The notes below the pieces were generated by a model that did no database searches, had not been told where the DNA came from, and was given only the letters and a program-made list of their open reading frames with translations. Of a stretch of DNA of 64,000 bases, positions 7,820-15,241 are shown one piece after another; the stretch's first letter is position 1, and the number at the start of each line of letters is the position of its first letter. This DNA comes from Phaeobacter piscinae. Its GTDB lineage: Bacteria; Pseudomonadota; Alphaproteobacteria; Rhodobacterales; Rhodobacteraceae. The position numbers were made by a program, and so were the translations under genes. Location: the NCBI RefSeq assembly GCF_002407245.1, contig NZ_CP010681.1:806001-870000 (forward strand), written 5' to 3'.

Positions 7820-7848
7820 ATTTTCGTTTTGCTTTCGTTTTACTTTCT
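7820..7848 (-). promoter_or_regulatory. Candidate GlpR operator (direct repeats)
   Basis: On the minus strand the motif CGAAAGNAAAA recurs at an 11-base period, with an additional CGAAAA copy. DeoR/GlpR-family proteins commonly bind tandem repeats with TTTCG or CGAAA cores. The site is upstream of glpR, consistent with autoregulation. Confidence 0.5.
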
Positions 7849-7859
7849 TGGCTGGCTGA

Positions 7860-8966
7860 TCAGGCAATCGGGATCAGATGGTTGTCCCAAGCGAGATCTG
7901 TGCGGGCCCGGATGTGTGGCGGACGATCGGCTTGGCTGGTGCTCAGCTGTGCCAGCAGCCCCTGACCGGTGGTGACAACAAAGCCATTTGCGTCACTGGC
8001 CAGCCCGCAGACATCCGTGAGGCGAATTTCCCGCAGCAGCGCGCCGGTGATGCAATCGGCGATCTGCACCACACCGCCGCGCGGGGAGGTGACGGCGATC
8101 TGTGTTCCATCGCGGGAAAAGGCGACGGAGCCGCCATAGCCGTTGAGGTTGCGCAGGCGGGGGTCATCTTCTGCCATCAGATGCGCTGCTGCGCCGGGGC
8201 GGTGCAGGCCGATGATCGGCAGATCGGCGCCCAGATCGCCCTGCCACTGCATCGCAAACCCCACGGTGCCATCGGTGTGGATCGACAGGTGACGGATCGA
8301 GTTCAGGCGCAGGTCTGCATCGAGGATCAGCTGATCCCGCAGGGTGCCCTCAAGGCTGAGGTAGCTGAGGTTGGGTTGCATCGTGGCGAGGTTCAGTTTC
8401 GCACGGCCGCTGTCGGGATGGGTCTGAATGCCGCCGTTGGCCACCACCAGATCGTGCTGGCCATCAGGGCGGGTGCGCAGGCGGATATCATGCGGGCCAA
8501 TGCCGCCGGAGGCATGATCGTCGATCCGGCGGTAACCATCGCTGGCGTCCCAGATGCCGATCCGGCCATCGCCGCTTTCAAAGGCGTTTTCGGTGGTGAA
8601 GAGGGACCTGCCGTCCGGGGAGAATACGCCATGGCCATAGAAGTGATGTCCGGTGGGTGGCGTGAGCCGGGCCAGGGCCGCACCGGTGCGGCAGTCGATC
8701 ACATCCGCGAACTGTCCGGGGCGGCGGGCAAAGGCAACCGCCTCCGGGCGGGTCGGATGCGCCGCTGCGGCATGGCCGCGCGCGGGCAGCGGGTGGCGAA
8801 ACAGAATGCCGCCTGCGTGATCCAGACCAGCGAGGAGGAAACGGCCGTCGGAGGATTTCCCCGCAGAGAGATAGGCCGGGTCTCCGAGGTCGGCCCAGCT
8901 GGCCTGCGGCGCCATGCCTGCGGCCAGAAGACCGGCAAGAAACCCGCGACGGGAGGGGCCGGCCAT
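7860..8966 (-). CDS. DUF1513 Tat-exported beta-propeller-like protein
   Basis: The 368-residue protein begins MAGPSRRGFLAGLLAAG, a twin-arginine signal (RRGFL) that decides the start at 8966; an earlier in-frame start at 9023 would bury the signal. The rest resembles DUF1513 proteins, with repeated blade-like segments such as GHGVFSPDGRSLFTTEN and VAFSRDGTQIAVTSPRGG. It should fold in the cytoplasm and be exported to the periplasm. It is the last gene of the hemP-imelysin operon, four bases after an imelysin gene. DUF1513 genes recur beside imelysin and DUF1111 genes, so a role in periplasmic iron or heme handling is inferred. Confidence 0.82.
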   Translation of the reverse strand: MAGPSRRGFLAGLLAAGMAPQASWADLGDPAYLSAGKSSDGRFLLAGLDHAGGILFRHPLPARGHAAAAHPTRPEAVAFARRPGQFADVIDCRTGAALARLTPPTGHHFYGHGVFSPDGRSLFTTENAFESGDGRIGIWDASDGYRRIDDHASGGIGPHDIRLRTRPDGQHDLVVANGGIQTHPDSGRAKLNLATMQPNLSYLSLEGTLRDQLILDADLRLNSIRHLSIHTDGTVGFAMQWQGDLGADLPIIGLHRPGAAAHLMAEDDPRLRNLNGYGGSVAFSRDGTQIAVTSPRGGVVQIADCITGALLREIRLTDVCGLASDANGFVVTTGQGLLAQLSTSQADRPPHIRARTDLAWDNHLIPIA

Positions 8967-8970
8967 GGGG

Positions 8971-10104
8971 TCAGTCCCCGTCGAGGGAGTTGAACCCTGC
9001 GGTGACGCCGAGTTTCGGGCCAAGCCGGGTGGTGATCAGGCTGCGCAGGTCGCTGACGTCCTGCTGCACGGCTTCGATGCGGAAGCGGCGGGCAGGATCG
9101 GCCACCCCGGCGAGGGAGGGATCGTCCAGCGCGCTGGCGCGGGTCAGCGCCTTGGCAAAGCCCGCGTGGATATCCTGCATCAGCGCGGGGTCGCCTGCGG
9201 CGAGGGCAAGGGCGAGCGGCTCCATCGCGGTGAGGGTCAGCACGATGTGGCGCTGGCTGCGGGCGGAACGGCGGGCCTCGGCGCGGTTGGGGCGGGGGGC
9301 GTCGAACTGGCCAAGGGGACGTGCCAACCGCATATCAACCAGCACCTGAAACCCGGTGGTCAGGGTTTTGAACAGCTCCTGCCGGATCTCCGCCTCCGAT
9401 TGGTAGCGGTTGCCCGGAGCGGGGCTGACCAGTGTCACGGCATAGCTGTTGTGCCAATCGTCGCGGATCGCGGCACTGGTGCGGGCGATGTCGGCGCTGA
9501 TGGCCGCAACCAGGGCGCAGCGCTGGTCTGCGGTGCCTTCGGATTGGATCGCCGCATCGAAGAGGAGATATTCCAACGCGTAGAAGCCGCGCAGAGCGAC
9601 CGACTGGCTCGCAAAGCTGTCTGCATCGGTGAGGGTGTCGCGGGTGGCCTCGGTGAGGGCGCGACGCAGGGTGCCGGGGATTTTGTTGCGGCTGTCTGGC
9701 CAGAAGGCGAGGGCGAAGGCGCGGTTGTCGGTCTCGGTTGGGCCAAAGCGCAGGTGGCTGGCAGCGATCCAGGCGTCAAAGGCGCGGGCAAAAGCGTCAC
9801 GCAGGGCCGGATCATCCGGGGTGCAGTGGCTGGCAGCAACCTCGGCCAAGGTGGCGCTTTGGGCGGCCAGCCGGTCGAAGCCGGGGAGAATGTGGTGGGT
9901 CAGCACCCAGTCCACCTGCTGCGCAGGGTTGAGGGCTTCGGGCGGTTGCTCCGGAGTGGTGACCGCCGGGGTGTCGGTCTGCGCAAGGGCCGCCTGTGGG
10001 GGCAGGGTGGTGCAGACCATAGCGGTCGCAATGGTCAGGGCGACAACACGCAACAGGCGCGTAGGTGACGGGCGCGTAGGTGACGGGGGCGTGGGCTTGG
10101 GCAT
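8971..10104 (-). CDS. Imelysin-family (M75) protein with altered GxHxxE motif
   Basis: The 377-residue protein has an N-terminal signal anchor (RLLRVVALTIATAMVCTTLP) and the helical imelysin domain from about 55 to 370. The family motif GxHxxE is expected in the segment reading RGFYALEYLLFDA, where the His is replaced by Tyr (GFYALE). Imelysins are periplasmic or outer-membrane proteins linked to iron or heme uptake, and the motif has been proposed as a metal site, so this paralogue may not bind metal in the same way. Its start codon overlaps the DUF1111 stop by one base. Confidence 0.82.
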   Translation of the reverse strand: MPKPTPPSPTRPSPTRLLRVVALTIATAMVCTTLPPQAALAQTDTPAVTTPEQPPEALNPAQQVDWVLTHHILPGFDRLAAQSATLAEVAASHCTPDDPALRDAFARAFDAWIAASHLRFGPTETDNRAFALAFWPDSRNKIPGTLRRALTEATRDTLTDADSFASQSVALRGFYALEYLLFDAAIQSEGTADQRCALVAAISADIARTSAAIRDDWHNSYAVTLVSPAPGNRYQSEAEIRQELFKTLTTGFQVLVDMRLARPLGQFDAPRPNRAEARRSARSQRHIVLTLTAMEPLALALAAGDPALMQDIHAGFAKALTRASALDDPSLAGVADPARRFRIEAVQQDVSDLRSLITTRLGPKLGVTAGFNSLDGD

Positions 10105-11744
10105 CAGAGCGACTCCAGAAAGCGGATCAGATCGGCGCGGTCTTCGGGCGCAAGGCCCACCACGGTGTCTCGGGCGGATTGGGCTTCGCCGCCATGCCAG
10201 AGGATGGCCTCCAGCAGAGTGCGGGCGCGACCGTCATGCAGGAAACCTGCGCGCGGGTTCACTTGCTGCACCAGCCCGATCCCCCAGAGCGGCGCGGTGC
10301 GCCATTCGCGCCCGGTGGCGCGGGCTTCGGGGCGGTGGTCAGCAAGGCCCTCGCCCATGTCGTGCAGCAAGAGGTCGCTATAGGGCCAGATCAGCTGGAA
10401 GCTCTGCGCTGGTTGCGCCTCCAGCCGGTTGGTGACGAATTTTGGCGTGTGGCAGCTGGTGCAGCCTGCGGCGTAGAACTGCGCCTTGCCGCGCAGGACG
10501 GCGGGGGCGTCCGGGTCGCGCCGGGCAGGCACGCCGAGGTTGCGGCTGTAGAAGGTGACCAGATCCATATTGGGCTGGTCAATCTCGGTCTCGCGGATGT
10601 CATCGCCGCCGTGCGGGGCGTTTTGACAGGCGGTCTGCGCGGTGGTGCAATCGCCGGAATGGGCCGGAAACAGCGGTGTGGAGATGCCAATATCGCCGGA
10701 AAACGCGGCGGCGGATTGTTCATGCACGGTGGGCTGGCCGGCCTTGTAGCCAAAGCGGCCCAGCATGATCCGGTTGTGTTCCGCTGACCAGACCAGATTG
10801 GCGCGCCCGGAGATGCCGTCGCCGTTGCTGTCATCCTCATCCACGCCTGCCAGAAGGTCTGTGGCGGGGATCGCCTCCAACAGGCCGAGGCCAATCATGC
10901 TGGGGGCGACGCGCGGCGACAGCATGGCGTCCTCGTGCAGCGGGCCATAACCGAGGGTATTGGCGCTGTAGTCGGGGCGGTGCAGGGTGGCGGTTTCGCC
11001 GCCTGCGAGCGCGATGATCTCCTCGCTATAGGTGACGCCAAGGCGATATTCGGGCGCGATACCGGGGGCGGAGAAATCCTGCATCTGGCCGCCATAGGTG
11101 GGCTCTGGCGCGGTGCCGATATAGTCGGTGATGGCCTGCATCTGGTCCGGCACCGGGCCGGGGATGGAGACGCGCAGAAACATCGTGGTCGAGATATAAT
11201 CCGGGCCATCCGGCACATGGCCGCGCCCGTCCTTCAGGTGGCAGCGCTGGCAGGAGCGCGCATTATAGAGCGGCCCCAGCCCGTCAGAGGCGAGGGTGGA
11301 GGCCGGGGAGAACACCCAGATCTTCTTGAACAGCCCATTGCCGAGTTTGAATTCCAGCTCTTCCTCAAAGCTGAGGTTGGCGCTGTGCTGGGAAAATGCC
11401 TCGTCGTCGGTGCGGGCGCGCACGGTGGCGGCCCCTGCGGGCAGGACCTCATAGCGTTCGGGCTGGTCGAACTGCGTTGTTGGGCGGGTGACGGCGCGGA
11501 TGCGGGTCTGTTCCGCGTCGGTGCGCGGCAGGCTGGCGAGATGCGGGTCGGAGAGATCTGTATAGGGCGCCGCCGCCGGTGCGTGGGTTGCATTACCCTC
11601 CGGCGCATCCCCTGCCAGGGTTTCCGACAGCGCAGTGGTTTGCGTGTCGGCCAGAGTGGGAAACGGTGCGATCAGCGCGATCAGGCTGAGACCCATCAAC
11701 AGCTGGGACAGATGCGGGCGGTGGGGCGACGGGGAAACGCGCAT
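10104..11744 (-). CDS. DUF1111 di-heme cytochrome (thiol oxidoreductase-like)
   Basis: The protein is 546 residues from the ATG at 11744; a GTG at 11759 would add five residues. A Sec signal peptide is followed by a di-heme c-type domain with CQRCH near residue 165 and CTSCH near residue 430. DUF1111 proteins, often labelled thiol oxidoreductases, resemble di-heme cytochrome c peroxidase (MauG-like) folds. It is periplasmic and encoded between two imelysins, suggesting electron transfer to iron or heme during uptake; the substrate is unknown. Confidence 0.85.
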   Translation of the reverse strand: MRVSPSPHRPHLSQLLMGLSLIALIAPFPTLADTQTTALSETLAGDAPEGNATHAPAAAPYTDLSDPHLASLPRTDAEQTRIRAVTRPTTQFDQPERYEVLPAGAATVRARTDDEAFSQHSANLSFEEELEFKLGNGLFKKIWVFSPASTLASDGLGPLYNARSCQRCHLKDGRGHVPDGPDYISTTMFLRVSIPGPVPDQMQAITDYIGTAPEPTYGGQMQDFSAPGIAPEYRLGVTYSEEIIALAGGETATLHRPDYSANTLGYGPLHEDAMLSPRVAPSMIGLGLLEAIPATDLLAGVDEDDSNGDGISGRANLVWSAEHNRIMLGRFGYKAGQPTVHEQSAAAFSGDIGISTPLFPAHSGDCTTAQTACQNAPHGGDDIRETEIDQPNMDLVTFYSRNLGVPARRDPDAPAVLRGKAQFYAAGCTSCHTPKFVTNRLEAQPAQSFQLIWPYSDLLLHDMGEGLADHRPEARATGREWRTAPLWGIGLVQQVNPRAGFLHDGRARTLLEAILWHGGEAQSARDTVVGLAPEDRADLIRFLESL

Positions 11745-11970
11745 GCGGGCTGGGATCACTTCTATTGGCGGGGCGCCGGGCCTCCTGACCTTGGATAGGA
11801 GGATCCGGAGCTGGCATCAACTCTTGCGGGGTGGACAATTTGTCCGGGTTGTCCGGGTTGTTGGGGCGAATTGATGCTGCAAACGGGCCGCGCCAGAACG
11901 CCAAGAACAGGGGCCACGCATTGCGCCGCCCCTGCCGTATCTTTGCTGCCGTGGCAGCCCTTGGCCCGTC
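11745..11970 (-). other. Gap inside the hemP-imelysin operon
   Basis: About 226 bases with no supportable gene. A short direct repeat, TGTCCGGGT twice in tandem, lies at about 11836-11855. It may contain an internal promoter or processing site for the DUF1111-imelysin-DUF1513 part. Confidence 0.3.
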
Positions 11971-13239
11971 TTACTGGAAAACGGCCGTGGGGTTGTCGAG
12001 CGAGTCGGAACCTTCGATGGCGACGCCATCCAGATCCAGCGCCGTCACCACCCGTTCGATGGAGCGGGTCTGATCGACCAGACCGTTGACGCCGCCCATG
12101 ACCAGCGCTTCGCCTGCTTCATTGCCCTGTTCCAGCATCTGGTCGTAGGAGAAACCAGCCTCGGCTGCGGTCTTGATCTGACCCAGAGCGCGCATGGTGG
12201 TCGAGAGCTTGCTGCGCATCTCGCCGTCCAGTGCCGGGTCGATCTCCTGCACCAGATCGGAGAGCGACGCGCCGGAAACCATGCTGCCGTCGGTGCGGAT
12301 GTATTCGCCCAGATAGACGTTCTGCACGCCCAGACCATCGTAGTAATGGCTGTTGTGGGTGTTGTCGGAGAAGCAATCATGCTCTTCCTCAGGATCGTTC
12401 AGCATCAGGCCAAGGCGCATACGCTCACCAGCGGTTTCGCCGTAGGAGAGCGAGCCCATGCCGGTCAGCATGGCGGTGATGCCTGCGTTTTCATCCGACA
12501 AAAGCGTGCCGCGGGCTTCGCCTTCGGAGCCCCATTGTGCGGTCATCCACTCCAGATCGGAGATCAGCAGATCGGTCGCCGCCTTCAGGTATTCACCGCG
12601 GCGGTCGCAGTTGCCGTTGGTGCAGTCTTCGCCTGCAGCATAGTCGGTCCAGGCGCGGTTGCCAGCGCCGTGGTCGGTGCCGTTCAGGTCCTGACCCCAG
12701 AGCAGGAATTCGATGGCGTGATAGCCGGTTGCCACATTCGCCTCGACGCCGTCGGCTTCGTGCAGAGTGCCCTCGAGCAGCGCAGGCGTGATGGCGCTGG
12801 CGTCGATGGATTTGCCGGACAGCTCAAAGCTGGGGTTGGCAACAATGTTCAGCGCCGCAAGGGTGTTTTCATCGGTCGGACCGCCGTAGCTGGCATCGAC
12901 ATAATCAATCAGGCCTTCGTCCAGCGGCCATGCGTTCACTTTGCCTTCCCAGTCATCGACGATGGCGTTGCCAAAGCGGAAGACCTCGGACTGCTGATAA
13001 GGCACGCGGGCGGCGAGCCAGGCCTTGCGCGCGGCCTCCAGTGCCTCAGCCGAAGGTTCGGCGATCAGCGCGTCAACGGCGGTCTGCAGGGTCTTGGCCG
13101 TGTCCAGGCTGTCCTGATATTTGGCGTGCGCAATGTTTGCGTAGGTGGTCAGCACCTCAGCCTTGTCTGCCGCAAAAGCGGGAGCCGCAACTGTGGCGAG
13201 CGCTGCAACAGCGGTACCTGCGAGAAAATGCGATGTCAT
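11971..13239 (-). CDS. Imelysin-family (M75) iron-regulated protein
   Basis: The 422-residue protein has a Sec signal peptide (cleavage after APAFA, about residue 23) and a full imelysin domain. The conserved GxHxxE motif reads GYHAIEFLLWG, so the proposed metal site is intact, and the flanking AWPLDEGLIDYVD segment is typical of the cyanobacterial IrpA-type branch. It should be periplasmic and involved in iron or heme acquisition. It lies 82 bases downstream of the Cys-rich 168-residue gene in the same direction, with the DUF1111 gene following. Confidence 0.88.
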   Translation of the reverse strand: MTSHFLAGTAVAALATVAAPAFAADKAEVLTTYANIAHAKYQDSLDTAKTLQTAVDALIAEPSAEALEAARKAWLAARVPYQQSEVFRFGNAIVDDWEGKVNAWPLDEGLIDYVDASYGGPTDENTLAALNIVANPSFELSGKSIDASAITPALLEGTLHEADGVEANVATGYHAIEFLLWGQDLNGTDHGAGNRAWTDYAAGEDCTNGNCDRRGEYLKAATDLLISDLEWMTAQWGSEGEARGTLLSDENAGITAMLTGMGSLSYGETAGERMRLGLMLNDPEEEHDCFSDNTHNSHYYDGLGVQNVYLGEYIRTDGSMVSGASLSDLVQEIDPALDGEMRSKLSTTMRALGQIKTAAEAGFSYDQMLEQGNEAGEALVMGGVNGLVDQTRSIERVVTALDLDGVAIEGSDSLDNPTAVFQ

Positions 13240-13321
13240 TAGAGCGTTCCTTAAGGGTTAGTCGAGATGGTATGATGTGAACGGGTTACAGGGGAACGGT
13301 GGCTGTCTGGCAGTGGGACCG

Positions 13322-13828
13322 TCAGTGAAGGGTGGTCGAGAGCGGCTGCAGCTGCGCGGGATGCGCGGCGGGGCCAGCTGTCTGGTCGCTCAGCTGATCC
13401 AGGATCAGGCCAATTTTGGCGGCGAGGACGGTGGCGCGCTGCGCCTGTTGTGGCTGGACGATCAGGGCGGCGAAGAGATTGGCATCCTCATATTCGCCAT
13501 GCGCGGCTGCACCGACCAGATTGGCAAAGCAGTTTTCATCAGCACCAAGGCAGGTGCAGGTCATCCCGTGACGCACCAGCGGGCGGCGGCCCTCGGTGAC
13601 GCAGAAATTGCACAGACGCCCGAAATTCTCATAGGCCTGACGGCCCAGCACCGGACCAAGAGCGGCTTGCAGATCTTGGCGCAGCGCAATGCGGCTGTCC
13701 GGGCCATTGAACCAGTGGCGCAGGTTGCGCACGGCCATGGCCTCCAGGGCGGGCAAATCTGTCAGCAGGCCGACAGTGGCCCCGCCCCGTGGTGCCGCAG
13801 ATGTGGCGGATGTGCTGTTGGAAATCAT
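13322..13828 (-). CDS. Five-cysteine protein encoded after hemP, unknown function
   Basis: I do not recognise a named family for this 168-residue cytoplasmic protein. Five cysteines cluster in the middle: C73-x2-C76, then C91-x-C93 and C100, a pattern that suggests an iron-sulfur cluster or another metal. The remainder is helical with no transmembrane segment. Its ATG overlaps the hemP stop by four bases (ATGA), which indicates translational coupling. Position between hemP and an imelysin gene suggests an intracellular iron or heme role; this is inference only. Confidence 0.7.
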   Translation of the reverse strand: MISNSTSATSAAPRGGATVGLLTDLPALEAMAVRNLRHWFNGPDSRIALRQDLQAALGPVLGRQAYENFGRLCNFCVTEGRRPLVRHGMTCTCLGADENCFANLVGAAAHGEYEDANLFAALIVQPQQAQRATVLAAKIGLILDQLSDQTAGPAAHPAQLQPLSTTLH

Positions 13829-14001
13829 TTTGTCAGGATCAGCTTTCCGGCGCGGGTGATCCGCAGGCTGTAGATCTGGCCATTGAGCAGGATGCGAGCC
13901 TGGTTACCGCCACGGGCGAGTTCCTCGGCGTGGTAGGTCGGGAAAACTTCGGTGGCTGCGGTTGTGGTGGTGGCGGCGTGGTCAAAAGTCATCTGGTTCA
14001 T
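13825..14001 (-). CDS. hemP: Hemin uptake protein HemP
   Basis: The 58-residue protein ends with the HemP hallmark ARILLNGQIYSLRITRAGKL. HemP is a small cytoplasmic protein required for hemin utilisation in several proteobacteria, and its genes are iron-regulated. The start is ATG 14001 (MNQMTFDHAA); GGGTGA five bases upstream serves as the ribosome binding site and contains the stop codon of the preceding 50-codon ORF. The longer frame to 14052 overlaps that ORF and is not needed. Confidence 0.88.
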   Translation of the reverse strand: MNQMTFDHAATTTTAATEVFPTYHAEELARGGNQARILLNGQIYSLRITRAGKLILTK

Positions 14002-14006
14002 CAGGG

Positions 14007-14159
14007 TCACCCGTTTCGGTTTTCCGACCGATCCAGATACCATTCCAGGCAAAACCCCTGATCACCGCGCGGCAGCCCGTAGGCGTGCAGGCTGACCGGC
14101 GCGCGGGTGCCCTCAGCGGGGCGATGGCGCAGGGAGAAGAATTGCAGAAGAAACGACAC
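14007..14159 (-). CDS. Small 50-residue ORF preceding hemP
   Basis: A GTG at 14159 opens a 50-codon frame starting MSFLLQFFSLRHRPAEGTRA and ending WYLDRSENRNG, with the stop at 14009-14007. Support comes from fit: it fills the space between the palindromic boxes and hemP, its stop is inside the hemP ribosome binding site with a five-base gap, and third codon positions are GC-rich as in neighbouring genes. The ribosome binding site is weak (CGAG eight bases upstream). No known domain is recognised. It could also be a leader peptide coupling translation to hemP. Confidence 0.5.
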   Translation of the reverse strand: MSFLLQFFSLRHRPAEGTRAPVSLHAYGLPRGDQGFCLEWYLDRSENRNG

Positions 14160-14224
14160 TGGACGATCTCGGTTGATTTGCTAACAGTCGGGCTGGCTGC
14201 ACAATCACAGGTTGGCTGAACTGC

Positions 14225-14275
14225 TTTATACCTGACTTATTTAATCAGAATCGTCAACCTGACTTTTTTAGTCAG
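14225..14275 (-). promoter_or_regulatory. Iron-responsive-type promoter: two 17-bp palindromes
   Basis: CTGACTTATTTAATCAG (14232-14248) and CTGACTTTTTTAGTCAG (14259-14275) are two related palindromes; the second has perfect 6-bp arms. Both contain TGA-N9-TCA, the spacing of RirA-type iron boxes, and resemble the Iron-Rhodo-box attributed to IscR in Rhodobacterales. A TATAAA on the minus strand (14230-14225) abuts the first box and could be the -10 element, placing the start of transcription about 60 bases before the small ORF. Repression of the whole leftward operon under iron sufficiency is inferred. Confidence 0.7.
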
Positions 14276-14326
14276 ATTAAGATTTTTACGGGTCTTCTTC
14301 AGCGCATGACCCGGTGGCGGCCGCGA

Positions 14327-15148
14327 TCAGGGCGAACTGTAAGCCGCTACCAGCCTGTCAATGAAGAGCCGCAGCCGCTGCGGCAGCGGACGGCGGTCCG
14401 GGTAAACCAGATACAGCGTGAGCTGGGTTTCCACGCCGGCAGGCGGCGGGGCAAGATCCAGCTGCCCCGAGGCATGGCCCGCATCACACATCGGGCGCGG
14501 AAAACAGCCACGTGCCGCGCCGGAGCGAACCAGTTCCAGAGCGAGCGCAAAGGATTCGCAGGCAATGCGGCCCACTTCGCGCCGGTCCGTCAGGTGCCGC
14601 GCCAGCGGGCCGAGAATTGGCAGGTCGTCATTTGCCAGCTGTCCCGGCGGCGCTGCCAGCACCACTGGCGTCTGAGACAGCACACGGGCAATCAGGCTGT
14701 CGCTGCCCGGACGGTTGCCGCGCAGCGCAAGATCAATGCCATCGGCCATGAAATCGGCTGGGGTGTCATCCACCGTTATGGTGATCGAGATCTGCGGATA
14801 ATCGCGCAGGAAGTCCGACGTCAGCGCCGCCAGTGGCGCCATCGGCAGCGCCGTGGGCACCGAGAGGCGCAGCAGGCCGCTGGCCTTGGCCTCCGCGGCA
14901 ACCAGATCGCGGGCGGCGTCGATCTCGTCCAGCGCGCGGCGGCAGCGGTCCAGAAACAGCGCGCCGGCCGGCGTCAGCGCCACGCGCCGGGTGGTGCGAT
15001 CCAGCAGGCGCACCCCCAGGCTTTGTTCCAGGCTGCGAATGCGGCTGGTGACCGTAGAGGCGGGCAGCCCGAGGCGGCGCGCAGCCGCGGCAAAGCTGAG
15101 CTGACCCGCAACCTCGGCAAAGGTTTCGATGTTTTGAAGACGATCCAT
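14327..15148 (-). CDS. LysR-family transcriptional regulator
   Basis: The 273-residue protein starts MDRLQNIETFAEVAGQLSFA, the usual LysR opening, which decides the ATG at 15148 over an upstream candidate at 15199. The winged HTH covers about 1-60 (AAARRLGLPASTVTSRIRSLE) and the substrate-binding domain about 90-270. It is divergent from the MBL-fold gene starting 93 bases away and is the likely activator or repressor of it. The effector is unknown. Its 3' end lies 52 bases from the iron boxes of the hemP operon. Confidence 0.9.
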   Translation of the reverse strand: MDRLQNIETFAEVAGQLSFAAAARRLGLPASTVTSRIRSLEQSLGVRLLDRTTRRVALTPAGALFLDRCRRALDEIDAARDLVAAEAKASGLLRLSVPTALPMAPLAALTSDFLRDYPQISITITVDDTPADFMADGIDLALRGNRPGSDSLIARVLSQTPVVLAAPPGQLANDDLPILGPLARHLTDRREVGRIACESFALALELVRSGAARGCFPRPMCDAGHASGQLDLAPPPAGVETQLTLYLVYPDRRPLPQRLRLFIDRLVAAYSSP

Positions 15149-15213
15149 TAAGCGAAATATCCGTTCAAAGTCTTCAGTATTAAACCGATTATTCCGCAAT
15201 ATGCGAGCGTTTA

Positions 15214-15235
15214 CTCCTGTCGGGTATCACAGGAG
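15214..15235 (+). promoter_or_regulatory. Hairpin covering the MBL-gene ribosome binding site
   Basis: CTCCTGT (15214-15220) is the exact complement of ACAGGAG (15229-15235), and the latter contains the AGGAG that precedes the ATG at 15242. If the leader is transcribed, the hairpin would hide the ribosome binding site. The same inverted repeat could instead be a LysR binding site. Confidence 0.45.
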
Positions 15236-15241
15236 AACACA

